A stretch of DNA of 64,000 nt from positions 75,607 through 139,606 of the forward strand of contig CADEDH010000005.1 in NCBI GenBank assembly GCA_902826025.1, given 5' to 3'. The number at the start of each line of letters is the position of its first letter. Within the stretch, counting starts at the first letter, position 1. The notes below the pieces were generated by a model that saw only the letters and a program-made list of their open reading frames with translations, made no database searches and had not been told where the DNA came from. This document shows, piece after piece, positions 43,937-52,609 of the stretch. The translations under genes were made by a program, and so were the position numbers. This DNA comes from an uncultured Actinomycetes bacterium (GTDB taxonomy: Bacteria > Actinomycetota > Acidimicrobiia > Acidimicrobiales > SZUA-35).

Positions 43937-44311
43937 CTAGCCACTCACCGCGAAGGATTCACGCAGGTGGTTCCACCAGCACTGGCGGCACACCTCGATC
44001 AGATAGCAGGTAGCCGGCCGGCCCCGACGGCGCAGCTTCCGCATTTCGGCCGAGTCGAGCGCGCGCCCGTGCTTGGGCAGCCCGGGCCCGAAAGCGAAGG
44101 TGACAGCCACCATGTCGTCACCGTCGCAGATGGGGCAGGGCTCCTGAATCGGGGTGGCACAGCTGTGGGCCACCCGCCGGAGCTCCGGCTGGGCGTCGCA
44201 GATCTCCTCGGTCGTGCGGCGCCCCCGGACGAAGGCGTCCACCAGGCGTTGGCGGGCCAGCCTGTAGCTGACCACACCGGCCGGGGCCGACGACTTCCGT
44301 GCGACGCTCAC
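43937..44311 (-). CDS. DUF5318 zinc-ribbon-like protein
   Basis: A 124-residue actinobacterial protein of the DUF5318 family: VVSYRLARQRLVDAFVRGRRTTEEICDAQPELRRVA, PCPICDGDDMVAVTFAFG, and CRQCWWNHL, so two CxxC pairs likely bind zinc. Function unknown. It usually neighbours a class A penicillin-binding protein near the origin, as here. I start at GTG 44311 because a TAACCT box lies 8 nt upstream; a TTG three codons earlier is also in frame. Confidence 0.86.
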   Translation of the reverse strand: MSVARKSSAPAGVVSYRLARQRLVDAFVRGRRTTEEICDAQPELRRVAHSCATPIQEPCPICDGDDMVAVTFAFGPGLPKHGRALDSAEMRKLRRRGRPATCYLIEVCRQCWWNHLRESFAVSG

Positions 44312-44319
44312 AGCCGACA

Positions 44320-44325
44320 AGGTTA
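44320..44325 (-). promoter_or_regulatory. Leaderless -10 box of the DUF5318 gene
   Basis: TAACCT on the minus strand ends 8 nt before the GTG at 44311. Confidence 0.4.
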
Positions 44326-44357
44326 GCCACTGTGAGGCGCCGACGGCAGGGCGACCG

Positions 44358-45656
44358 TCATTCGTCTGTCACAATTCGTCCGTCGGGACCGGCCCGCAGG
44401 AGGGCCAGCGCCTCGTCGGCCGTCATCGGCCCGGCCGCCAACCGGTGCTGACGCAGCCGGTCGAGGGCCTGACCAACGGCCGGACCGGGGGTGAGGCCCA
44501 GCTCCTCCATCACCCGCCGCCCGTCGACCGGCGGATCCAGGTCGGCCAGGTCTTCCTGCGCCGCCAGCCGATGGAAACAGTCGAAGAACCGGGACCCCAC
44601 GCCCGACCCCCGGACCGGGCTCAGAGCGGCGACGTTGGCCGCCAGCGTTTCCAGGTCGGCCATGGCATCCAGGCCCACCTGGTCCACCACCCGCCGTACC
44701 ATCTCGTCGAGCGGACCATCGCCCGGGCCCACCCCAGCACCACGGCCCGCATCGGCGGCGAGCACCGTGGAAAGCGCCGACAGGAGCCGCCCGGTGGCCT
44801 CGGCCTCGGCGTTGGGGTAGCGCAGAGCGGCCAGCGCCGGCCCCGCCCCCTCCGGCCCCAGCGGGCCGAGGAGCCCGGCCCGGCGCACCCGGGACGGGCC
44901 GGGGGCGGCGGCCAGCTCGCAGGCCTCGGCCCGGGCCGCCTCGCCCAGGGCGGCCAGCGCCGGCACGGCCCGGCCCAGCAGTCCGGTGCGATGGAGGAAG
45001 GCCAGGCCCCGGGCCGGCTCGGACACGGCCAATAGCCGCTCCAGCTCGTCCCGTACCCGCTCCACCGACACGATCGACAGGCGGGGGGCCAGTTCGGCCG
45101 CCGCCGCCTCCAATCCCGGCTCGGGGTCGAGGTCGAAGCGGGGCAGGAACCGGGCCGCCCGCAGCATCCGGAGGGGGTCGTCGCCGAACGACTCAGCCGG
45201 GGAAAGCGGCGTCCGCAGCCGGCGGGCAGCGAGATCGGCCGCCCCTCCGTAGGGGTCGAGCAGCTCCCGGTCGGGCAGCGACACGGCCATGGCGTTGATC
45301 GTGAAGTCCCGCCGGGACAAATCGTCGACGATGGAATGGCCGAAGCTCACAACGGGCTTACGCGACGCCGGATCGTAGGCCTCGGCCCGATGGGTGGTGA
45401 TCTCCACCGCCCGGCCCTCAACCCGGGCCCCGATCGTGCCGAACCGCTCGCCCTGACTCCACACGTCGGTGGCCAGCGGCGCCACCAGGTCCTTGATCCG
45501 GGGCGGGTGGGCGTCGGTGGTGAGATCGATGTCGTCGTGGGTGGTGAGCGACCCGAGCATGAGGTCCCGCACCACACCGCCCACCAGATAGAGACGGTGG
45601 CCGGCATCGGCGAACGCCGCCGCCAGTTCATCGACCACGGCCAGCACCTCGCTCAA
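44358..45656 (-). CDS. CCA tRNA nucleotidyltransferase / poly(A) polymerase family
   Basis: About 432 residues. The nucleotidyltransferase head has YLVGGVVRDLMLG, the metal-binding DD/D in THDDIDLTTDAHP, and SRRDFTINAMAVSLPDRELLDPYGGAADL; an RNA-binding helical body follows (DPLRMLRAARFLPRFDL). It adds or repairs the CCA end of tRNAs. There is no ATG near the 5' end; TTG at 45656 or GTG at 45647 are the candidates, and neither has a clear ribosome site. It lies 62 bp after the HDAC stop and may be reached by translation from that mRNA. No HD domain is visible. Confidence 0.88.
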   Translation of the reverse strand: MSEVLAVVDELAAAFADAGHRLYLVGGVVRDLMLGSLTTHDDIDLTTDAHPPRIKDLVAPLATDVWSQGERFGTIGARVEGRAVEITTHRAEAYDPASRKPVVSFGHSIVDDLSRRDFTINAMAVSLPDRELLDPYGGAADLAARRLRTPLSPAESFGDDPLRMLRAARFLPRFDLDPEPGLEAAAAELAPRLSIVSVERVRDELERLLAVSEPARGLAFLHRTGLLGRAVPALAALGEAARAEACELAAAPGPSRVRRAGLLGPLGPEGAGPALAALRYPNAEAEATGRLLSALSTVLAADAGRGAGVGPGDGPLDEMVRRVVDQVGLDAMADLETLAANVAALSPVRGSGVGSRFFDCFHRLAAQEDLADLDPPVDGRRVMEELGLTPGPAVGQALDRLRQHRLAAGPMTADEALALLRAGPDGRIVTDE

Positions 45657-45718
45657 TCCGACGGTCCACGCCGGGTTGTCGAGCCCGGGGTCCCCGGCGG
45701 GGCCCGGGCCACGTGGGC

Positions 45719-46750
45719 TCAGTTGAGCCGCCCTTCGAGATGGATCTGGCGGGCCGTCTCCACTGCCGCCGCGCCCGGCCCGCCGCTGGAGGCGGCCTCG
45801 GGCCGGAACTCCTCGCCCAGCGCCACCGCCGCTACCGCTCCGGCGGAGTCCCGCAGGGCCGGCAGGTCGTAGCCGCCCTCCAGGAACAGCAGGCGGCGGC
45901 CAGCCGGGGCCAGCATCAGGAGATCGCCCACGATGTCGGCGTAGTCGCCGGCGGTGAGGCCCAGGTCGGTGATCGGGTCGGCCCGGTGGGCGTCGAACCC
46001 CACCGACAGCAGCAGCCAGGTGGGGGCGAACCGCTCCACCACCGGCGCCACCACCTCGGCGATCCCCTGCCGGTAGCTGTCGCCGGTGGACCGGGCCGGC
46101 ATGGCCAGGTTCACCGTGGTGCCCACCCCGTCGCCCTCGCCCTGTTCGTGGGGCCAGCCGGTGTGGGGATAGAGGGGAAACTGGTGGAAGCTGACGAACA
46201 GCACCCGGGAATCGGTGTAGAAGATGTCCTGCGTGCCGTTCCCGTGATGGGCGTCGATGTCGACGATGGCCACCCGCTCGCCCCGATCGGCCAGGGCCCG
46301 GGCCGCCACCGCCACGTTGTTGATCAGGCAGAACCCCATCGACACCCCCGAGGTGGCGTGGTGGCCGGGCGGGCGCACCATCGACCAGCCGGCGGCCGCC
46401 TCTCCCCGGTCGAGCCGATCGATCAGGTCGAGCCCGGCACCGGCGGCCCGCCGGGCGGCCTGGAGGGAGTGGGCCGACAGCCAGGTGTCGGCGTCGAGCT
46501 CGCCCCCACCCTGACGGTCGATCTCGTCGAGCCGGGCCAGCATCGGCGGCCGGTGCACGGCCTCCACCGCTGCCATCGACGTCTCCGGCGCCTCCACCCA
46601 CGTCACGCCGTCGGCCACCCCCGACAGCTCGATCCCGTGGCGCACCGCGGTGAGCCTCTGGGGCCGCTCGGGATGGCCCGGGCCGGGATCGTGCTGCCAG
46701 CACAGATCGTGGGTGGCGATCAGCAGGCCGGACGGAGAGGCGCCGTTCAT
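45719..46750 (-). CDS. Histone-deacetylase-family (acetylpolyamine/acetoin-type) hydrolase
   Basis: A 343-residue zinc hydrolase. Active-site marks are MVRPPGHHA, IVDIDAHHGNGTQD, LLSVGFDAHRADP and LFLEGGYDLPAL, so the zinc ligands (Asp, His, Asp) and the transition-state Tyr are all kept. Bacterial relatives remove acyl groups from polyamines, acetoin enzymes or proteins. ATG at 46750 has TACCGT 6 nt upstream. It diverges from a GNAT acetyltransferase, so an acylation/deacylation pair is possible. Confidence 0.9.
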   Translation of the reverse strand: MNGASPSGLLIATHDLCWQHDPGPGHPERPQRLTAVRHGIELSGVADGVTWVEAPETSMAAVEAVHRPPMLARLDEIDRQGGGELDADTWLSAHSLQAARRAAGAGLDLIDRLDRGEAAAGWSMVRPPGHHATSGVSMGFCLINNVAVAARALADRGERVAIVDIDAHHGNGTQDIFYTDSRVLFVSFHQFPLYPHTGWPHEQGEGDGVGTTVNLAMPARSTGDSYRQGIAEVVAPVVERFAPTWLLLSVGFDAHRADPITDLGLTAGDYADIVGDLLMLAPAGRRLLFLEGGYDLPALRDSAGAVAAVALGEEFRPEAASSGGPGAAAVETARQIHLEGRLN

Positions 46751-46756
46751 GAATCC

Positions 46757-46762
46757 ACGGTA
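46757..46762 (-). promoter_or_regulatory. Leaderless -10 box of the HDAC-like gene
   Basis: TACCGT on the minus strand ends 6 nt before the ATG at 46750. Confidence 0.45.
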
Positions 46763-46856
46763 CCCGCCGCAACCGGCGAGGGGCCCAGCCCGGCGTTAGT
46801 CTGGGGGTCGCCCCCGGCCCGATCCCCGGCCCGCCCGGCATCTCGTTCTCCCGCTC

Positions 46857-47654
46857 GTGTCTCCCACCACTCCCCCGGTCAACCGGCCCCTCTGGCCCCG
46901 CTCCCTCTCGGTCCTGCTCGGCCGGGGCGACGAGCGCGCCGGGCTGGGTCATCGCACGGTCCTCCGCACCCTGTCGGGCCACCACTTGCGGGTGGCGCCG
47001 TGGCAGGGCCAGCCCGATGTGGCTCTGGTGGGCCCGGGCCGGGCCAGCCGCAACCTGCAGCCAATGGAGATCGTGTCGTGCGTGGAGGCGCTGGTGCACC
47101 GGGGGGTGCGTCAGGCCGTCACCCCGGCCCTCAGCCCCCACGAGGCCGAACCGTTCTTCCGGGCCGGATTCCGCCTGCACGAGAACCTGCACCTCCTGGC
47201 CCGTCCGATCGACGGTGAGCCGCCGGCGGTGTCGCACCGGCTACGCCGGGGCCGGCCGTGGGACCGACGCCGGGTGCTCGCCCTCGACAACGCCGCCTTC
47301 GAGCAGTTCTGGCAGTTCGACTCGTTCTCGCTCAAGGAGGCCCGCCGGGCCACCCCCACCAACCGATTCATGGTCTGCCCCGGCCCCGACGGGGTGGTGG
47401 GCTACGCCGTGACCGGCCGGGCCGGTGGCCGGGGGTACCTGCAGCGGCTGGCCGTCCACCCCGAGGCCCAGGGCCAGGGGATCGGGGCGGCGCTGGTGAA
47501 CGACTGCCTGTGGTGGCTGCACAACCGGGGAGTCAGCCTGGCGCTGGTCAACACCCAGGAGCGGAACGCCCGGGCCCTCGGCCTGTATGAACGCCTCGGC
47601 TTCGTGCTCCAGCGGGAAGGGCTGCTCGTGCTGCGCTGGGACACTCCTGCGTGA
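46857..47654 (+). CDS. GNAT-family N-acetyltransferase
   Basis: A 265-residue protein with a GNAT domain in its C-terminal half: RFMVCPGPDGVVGYAVTGRAGGRGYLQRLAVHPEAQGQGIGAALVNDCL, where QGQGIG is the acetyl-CoA pyrophosphate loop, then NTQERNARALGLYERLGF. The N-terminal 120 residues look like a second, degenerate GNAT-like half. Acceptor unknown. GTG start. Its stop overlaps the DUF6049 gene by 4 nt, so it heads the origin-flanking plus-strand operon. Confidence 0.85.
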   Translation: MSPTTPPVNRPLWPRSLSVLLGRGDERAGLGHRTVLRTLSGHHLRVAPWQGQPDVALVGPGRASRNLQPMEIVSCVEALVHRGVRQAVTPALSPHEAEPFFRAGFRLHENLHLLARPIDGEPPAVSHRLRRGRPWDRRRVLALDNAAFEQFWQFDSFSLKEARRATPTNRFMVCPGPDGVVGYAVTGRAGGRGYLQRLAVHPEAQGQGIGAALVNDCLWWLHNRGVSLALVNTQERNARALGLYERLGFVLQREGLLVLRWDTPA

Positions 47655-49855
47655 CAACCAGGCCGCCCCGGCAGCGCCGACGGAACAACTCTGCCCGGCG
47701 GCACCGGCTGGCTGCGGTGATGGCGGCGGCGGTGGCGCTGGCTGGATCGGTGGTGCTCGGATCCGGGCCGGTGGCCGGCGCCCCGGACGTGGTGGGCCAG
47801 GAGACCGGTGAGCTGCGGCTGGTGTCGGCCATCCCGCTCGTGCCGGCCAACGGCACGTTCAGCGCCCGAGTGGACCTGGGCCCACTGGCGGCGGCCTCCG
47901 ATCTGACGGTCGGCGTCACCGTCTACACCGTGCTCGACACCGAGCGGGGGCTCGATGCTGCACCCCGCCTGCCGATCAACCAGATCCCGTCGAGACCGCT
48001 GAGCGAGCTCCCGGTGGATGCCGACGGTGTGGTGACGGTGGATGTGCCGATCCGTAGCGGCGAGCCGTTCGACAGCCTCGACCGTATCCGCATCCCCGAC
48101 GCCGGGATCTACCCGGTGGTGATCGACCTCCGGGACGGCCAGGGACCGGTGGCGTCGCTCCGCCTCGACCTGATCCGCCTGCCGGCCTCCCCTACCGGCC
48201 CGCCGCCGGCCGACGAGGCCCCGGCGCGGCGGCTCGGCCTGGCCGTCGCTGTGGGCCAGCACGGCCTCAGCGTCACCGCCGCCACCGAGCTGCTCCGCCG
48301 GCACCGGTCGGTGCCCCTCACCGTGGTGCTGGGGCCGGGGGTGCTGGCCCGGCTCACGGCGGGCGCGGCCAACGCCCCGGACCTGATGGCCGCGGTCGGG
48401 AGCCGCCCGGTCGTCTCGGTCGTCGACCCCGATCTCGACCCGTCGGCCCTGGCCGCCATCGGCCAGGGCGACCTCTACCTCCAGGCCGTGGCAGCCACCG
48501 CCGATGCCGTCGCCCGCCTCGGTTTCGTGGCCGACCGGACCATCGTGGTCACCACCAGCCCCCTCACGCTCGACGGGGCTGATCTCGTGGTCCGGGCCGG
48601 CGGACGGGTGGCCGTCGAGCTGGGCCCACCCACCGTCCCGGCCGACGCCCAGAGCGACGAGGGGCCGCCCACCGGCGTGATCACCACACCGTCGGGTCTG
48701 CTGGCCGTGGTTTCGCTCGACACCGGTGGCCCCACCGACGACAGCCGGGCCACCCGGGACCCCGGTGACACCACAGCGACCGAAGAGACCGCCGGCGACC
48801 GGGGTGGAGCCGTGGGGTTGGCCCACCACGAACTGGCCCATCTGATGAGCCGGCCCCCGGGCGGCGCGACCCGGCTCCTGGGTGGCTTCGGGCCTCTGGA
48901 TCGGGTGCAGCCCGACGCCTTCGGCGACCCCGACGTGCTCGACGTCGTTCTCGATGTCCTCCAAGACACCGGAGCGGCCAGCCCAACGCCGCCAGTCGAT
49001 CCGTCATCGCGGCCCTTCACCCTGCTGGGGTTGGGTGAGGCGGCCCTGGAGCGGGCGGCCCAGGCGGAGCTCCCGACGGCCGCAGCCCCGGCCACGGATC
49101 TGGCGCCGTCGGCCGAGAGCGTGACCGCGCTCCAGGATCTGCTGTCGACCTACGACGGCTTCTACGATTCCGGCCGGGACTCGCCGGCCGATCTGCGGGC
49201 CCGGATGGCTCGGGCGCTCGCCGTCGACCACTCGGCCGAGGAGCGGGGCAAGGAGCTGGGGGAGATCACCAGGCTCATGAACGCCGAGCTCCTGTCGATC
49301 TCGCTGACGCCCGATCAGTCGGTGACCCTGGCCGCCCGCCGGGCCCCGATCCCCATCATCATCGAGAGCAGCGCATCCGGCGACCGGACCGTGCTGTTGA
49401 CCTTCCGCAGCGCCAACGTCACGGTGACCGAGAACAACAAGCTGATCACGGTGCAGCACGGCACGAACTTCATCGACGTGGAGGTGGAGGCCCGGGCGCT
49501 CGGGGCGTCACCGCTGGTGGTGACCGTGCGCACGCCCGACGGTCGCCATGAGCTGTCCTCCACCCGCTTCCAGGTCCGCTCCACGGCCGTTCCGGGGCTG
49601 GGCCTGGCCATCTCGGCTGCGGGGCTGGTGGGCCTGGCCATCTGGTGGTACGTCAGCATCAAACGCAACCGGGCCAACGGGGGACGGCGGAAGCGGCGGG
49701 GCCGGGGTGGCCCCGACGACGGCCCGGAGCCCACCGATCCAGGCCCGGGGCCCGATCGCGGCCGGGGCAACGTGGTGGAGCTCCCGCTCGACCGATCGGG
49801 CCGCGGTGAGATCGACCGAACCGCCACCCTGGTAGGCGATAGCGTGGTGCCGTGA
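47651..49855 (+). CDS. DUF6049 exported, membrane-anchored protein
   Basis: A 734-residue protein like Rv3909 of mycobacteria: signal peptide (RRHRLAAVMAAAVALAGSVVLGSGPVAGAP), a large extracytoplasmic part, one transmembrane helix near residue 660 (GLGLAISAAGLVGLAIWWYVSI) and a basic cytoplasmic tail with GGRRKRRGRGG. The family lies beside murJ and the kinase in most actinobacteria and is thought to act in cell-wall assembly; biochemistry unknown. Here murJ is missing after it: its stop overlaps the kinase start (GTGA). Confidence 0.85.
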   Translation: MTTRPPRQRRRNNSARRHRLAAVMAAAVALAGSVVLGSGPVAGAPDVVGQETGELRLVSAIPLVPANGTFSARVDLGPLAAASDLTVGVTVYTVLDTERGLDAAPRLPINQIPSRPLSELPVDADGVVTVDVPIRSGEPFDSLDRIRIPDAGIYPVVIDLRDGQGPVASLRLDLIRLPASPTGPPPADEAPARRLGLAVAVGQHGLSVTAATELLRRHRSVPLTVVLGPGVLARLTAGAANAPDLMAAVGSRPVVSVVDPDLDPSALAAIGQGDLYLQAVAATADAVARLGFVADRTIVVTTSPLTLDGADLVVRAGGRVAVELGPPTVPADAQSDEGPPTGVITTPSGLLAVVSLDTGGPTDDSRATRDPGDTTATEETAGDRGGAVGLAHHELAHLMSRPPGGATRLLGGFGPLDRVQPDAFGDPDVLDVVLDVLQDTGAASPTPPVDPSSRPFTLLGLGEAALERAAQAELPTAAAPATDLAPSAESVTALQDLLSTYDGFYDSGRDSPADLRARMARALAVDHSAEERGKELGEITRLMNAELLSISLTPDQSVTLAARRAPIPIIIESSASGDRTVLLTFRSANVTVTENNKLITVQHGTNFIDVEVEARALGASPLVVTVRTPDGRHELSSTRFQVRSTAVPGLGLAISAAGLVGLAIWWYVSIKRNRANGGRRKRRGRGGPDDGPEPTDPGPGPDRGRGNVVELPLDRSGRGEIDRTATLVGDSVVP

Positions 49856-52593
49856 CGTTGTGGGCATCGCCGGCTGACGGGCCGAGCACCTCGGTGGGGC
49901 CCGGCACGCGTCTCGGCGGTCGCTACGAGTTGCAGCGCCCCCTGGCATCCGGCGGCATGGCCCAGGTCTGGGTGGGGCTCGACACGGTCCTCGACCGCCA
50001 GGTGGCGGTGAAGATCCTCCACCCCCACCTGGCCACCGACACCTCGTTCGTGGCCCGCTTCCGTCGCGAAGCGGTGGCCTCGGCCCGGCTCTCGCATCCC
50101 TCGATCGTCGCCGTGTTCGACACGGTGAGCGGCAACGGCGTCGAGGCGATGGTGATGGAGCTGATCGAGGGCCGCACACTCCGGGGCCAGCTCGACGACG
50201 TGGGCGCCCTGCCCATCGACGAGGTCCTCCACGTCGGCATCTCGATCGCCAGTGCCCTGGACGAGGCCCACCGGGCCGGCATCGTGCACCGCGACATCAA
50301 GCCGGCCAACATCATGGTGGCCACCGACCACCGGGTCCTGGTGACCGACTTCGGTATCGCCAAGGCCGGCAGCGACGCCGACCTCACCGTCACCGGCACC
50401 CTCCTGGGCACCGCCAAGTACCTGTCGCCGGAGCAGGTCATGGGTTCCGCCATCGACCCCCGGTCCGACCTCTACTCCCTCGGCGTGCTGCTGTTCGAGG
50501 CCCTCACCGGCAATGTGCCGTTCAAGGCCGGCACCGACGCCGCCACCGCCCTGGCCCGCCTCCACCAGGACCCGCCCCAGCTACGGACGCTACGGCCCAA
50601 CGTACCGCCCGAGCTCGAGGCGATCGTGGCCAAGCTGATGGCCCGCAACCCGGACGACCGGTTCTCCCGGGCCAGCGCCGTCCAGGAGGCGCTGGTGCGG
50701 CTCCGGGCCAACCTCCCGTCGGCGTCCCGGCCCTTCACCGGCCCCACCCCGGTCGTGCCCCCGTCGGGCTGGCCCGCCCCTCCGGCGCCGTCGCTCCACC
50801 CTCCAACGTCGGAGGGGCCGGTGGTGGCGGCTCCGGCCCCAACGCCCCATCCCCCCTCGTCCGAGGCCCGGGCCGTTCCCCCCACCCCGCCTCCGAATCC
50901 TCCCGTGCCCGGGGCGCCGATCGCGTTCACACCTCCCCTGCCCGGGGCACCGGTGGTGCCGGTGCCGCCCCAGAGCGGGGTGGCGTTCGACAGCGGGGTC
51001 ACGGCCCCGGCCCCCAAGGGGAGCGGCGGTGCGCCGGGCGCCCCGCAGGCTCCAGCGGGCCCCGACGAGGCCGGCCGTCTCCGCCCACCCGACCCGCCGA
51101 AGGGCACCGTCTCCGGCCCCCCGCTCGACCCGGCGCTCATCGCCGTCGTATCGGCCCCCACTCCGGCCGGCCTGAACCGCCCGCCGACACCCGATACCGG
51201 CGGCGGTGCCCCGGGGACAGACGAGCAGGCGGCGCCCACCGAGCGGGCCGTCCCGCCCGACCCGCCCTCAGCTCCGGCCCCGCCTTCAGCCGTTCCGGCC
51301 CCGCCTTCAGCCGTTCCGGCCCCGCCTTCAGCCGTTCCGGCCCCGCCTTCAGCCGTTCCGGACATGCGCGAGGCCGGGACCGTGCGGGCCGACAGGCAGT
51401 CGGCATCCGTCGAGGCCACGCCAGGCGAACCGACCGAGGCTGGCTCCCCCCGGCTCGATGGAGCCCCGGTCCCGAGCATCCACGACGCCCGGACCGTCCG
51501 GGTCGAAACCACCAGCCAGTCCGAGGCCGCCCCGGTGGTCGATCCGATCCCGGTGGCTGGCCCGGTTCCCGACATGCACGAGGCCCGGACGATGCGAGCC
51601 GACGCGGAGTCCAGCCCCACAGAGCGGACCGACCCCGATCCCCCGCATCGCCCCACCACCGGGCCGACGCCGGCAGTGCCATCGTCGGCTGACGGCCAGG
51701 CCACCGTCCGCATCCCGCCCCCCGCCACCGAAACGTCCGTTCCGCCACTGGCCGTGCCGACCTCCTTTGGTGGCCCGAGCCCGCTCGGCACTCCGGCTGC
51801 CCTGGGCGTCCCGGACGCTCCGAGATCCCCGGGGCCACGGCCGCCATCCGGTCCGCTGCTGTCGCCGCCGGATCCCCCTTCGGCCCAGCCTCTGTCGGGT
51901 CCGCTGCGGGCGGCGTCGCCCGAACTTTCTCCCACCACCCCGGCTTCCTCCGGCCCCCCGCCTGCGCCGCAAGGTCCTTCGGCGCCAGCCCTCGACCGGG
52001 TTCGCCGGTCCGGCCGGTCCCGGGTGCTGTCGCTGGTGGTGGTGGCCGCCATCATGGTGGCAGTCTTCGCCATCGTGGCCTCGGGCGCCGGGCCGTTCGG
52101 ATCGGGAGACGACGACGGGCCGATGGACGACACCGACGGGCGCCAGGGTGCCGCCCTGGCCGTGGTCGACGCCGCCTCTTTCGATCCCCAGACTCGGGAC
52201 CCGGAGCAGCTGGAGCGGGAAGATCTCGTCGCCCAGGCCTTCGACGGTGACCGGCTGACCGCTTGGTCAACCGAGACCTACCGCCGCGAGGATTTCGGCG
52301 GCCTGAAAGATGGCGTCGGCCTGTTGCTCTCCCTCGAGGAGGCGGCCACGCTGCAATCGATCGACCTGGTCACCAACACGGTTGGCTACACAGTGGAGAT
52401 CTACGTTGGCGATTCGTTCGGCCCTGATCCGTCGGCCTGGGGCTCTCCGGCGGCCCAGGTGGCCGAAGGCCAGCCCGAGGTCTCGCTCGAGCTGGGCGAG
52501 GCGAGGGGCTCCACGGTGTTGATCTGGGTGCGGGACACGGGTCGGACGGGAGAGAAGTTCCGCTTCGAGCTGGCCGAGGTCGCTCTGCGTTGA
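49852..52593 (+). CDS. Ser/Thr protein kinase with discoidin-like extracytoplasmic domain
   Basis: A 913-residue kinase. The catalytic domain (about 20-290) is complete: ASGGMAQVWVGLD, the lysine in QVAVKIL, HRDIKPANIM, VTDFGIAKA and GTAKYLSPEQ. A Pro-rich linker (300-715) holds four PAPPSAV repeats and four Thr-Val/Met-Arg motifs. One transmembrane helix (about 722-745) precedes a C-terminal F5/8-type, discoidin-like domain (AFDGDRLTAWST ... GVGLLLSLEEAATLQSIDLVTN). It matches the non-MurJ part of mycobacterial Rv3910, whose kinase domain is inactive; this one keeps all catalytic residues. GTG start, overlapping DUF6049. Confidence 0.9.
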   Translation: MTLWASPADGPSTSVGPGTRLGGRYELQRPLASGGMAQVWVGLDTVLDRQVAVKILHPHLATDTSFVARFRREAVASARLSHPSIVAVFDTVSGNGVEAMVMELIEGRTLRGQLDDVGALPIDEVLHVGISIASALDEAHRAGIVHRDIKPANIMVATDHRVLVTDFGIAKAGSDADLTVTGTLLGTAKYLSPEQVMGSAIDPRSDLYSLGVLLFEALTGNVPFKAGTDAATALARLHQDPPQLRTLRPNVPPELEAIVAKLMARNPDDRFSRASAVQEALVRLRANLPSASRPFTGPTPVVPPSGWPAPPAPSLHPPTSEGPVVAAPAPTPHPPSSEARAVPPTPPPNPPVPGAPIAFTPPLPGAPVVPVPPQSGVAFDSGVTAPAPKGSGGAPGAPQAPAGPDEAGRLRPPDPPKGTVSGPPLDPALIAVVSAPTPAGLNRPPTPDTGGGAPGTDEQAAPTERAVPPDPPSAPAPPSAVPAPPSAVPAPPSAVPAPPSAVPDMREAGTVRADRQSASVEATPGEPTEAGSPRLDGAPVPSIHDARTVRVETTSQSEAAPVVDPIPVAGPVPDMHEARTMRADAESSPTERTDPDPPHRPTTGPTPAVPSSADGQATVRIPPPATETSVPPLAVPTSFGGPSPLGTPAALGVPDAPRSPGPRPPSGPLLSPPDPPSAQPLSGPLRAASPELSPTTPASSGPPPAPQGPSAPALDRVRRSGRSRVLSLVVVAAIMVAVFAIVASGAGPFGSGDDDGPMDDTDGRQGAALAVVDAASFDPQTRDPEQLEREDLVAQAFDGDRLTAWSTETYRREDFGGLKDGVGLLLSLEEAATLQSIDLVTNTVGYTVEIYVGDSFGPDPSAWGSPAAQVAEGQPEVSLELGEARGSTVLIWVRDTGRTGEKFRFELAEVALR
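51274..51357 (+). repeat. Four tandem 21-bp repeats in the kinase linker
   Basis: CCGGCCCCGCCTTCAGCCGT plus T is repeated four times without change (51274, 51295, 51316, 51337), encoding PAPPSAV four times. Perfect identity points to recent expansion and possible length variation. Confidence 0.95.
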
Positions 52594-52609
52594 GCGCCCC
52601 GGCCGGTCG

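Noticed and set aside
44358-47237. 959-codon frame containing the CCA-adding enzyme
   Set aside because: The part upstream of about 45656 is antisense or out of frame to the HDAC and GNAT genes and has no domain; only the 3' part is coding.
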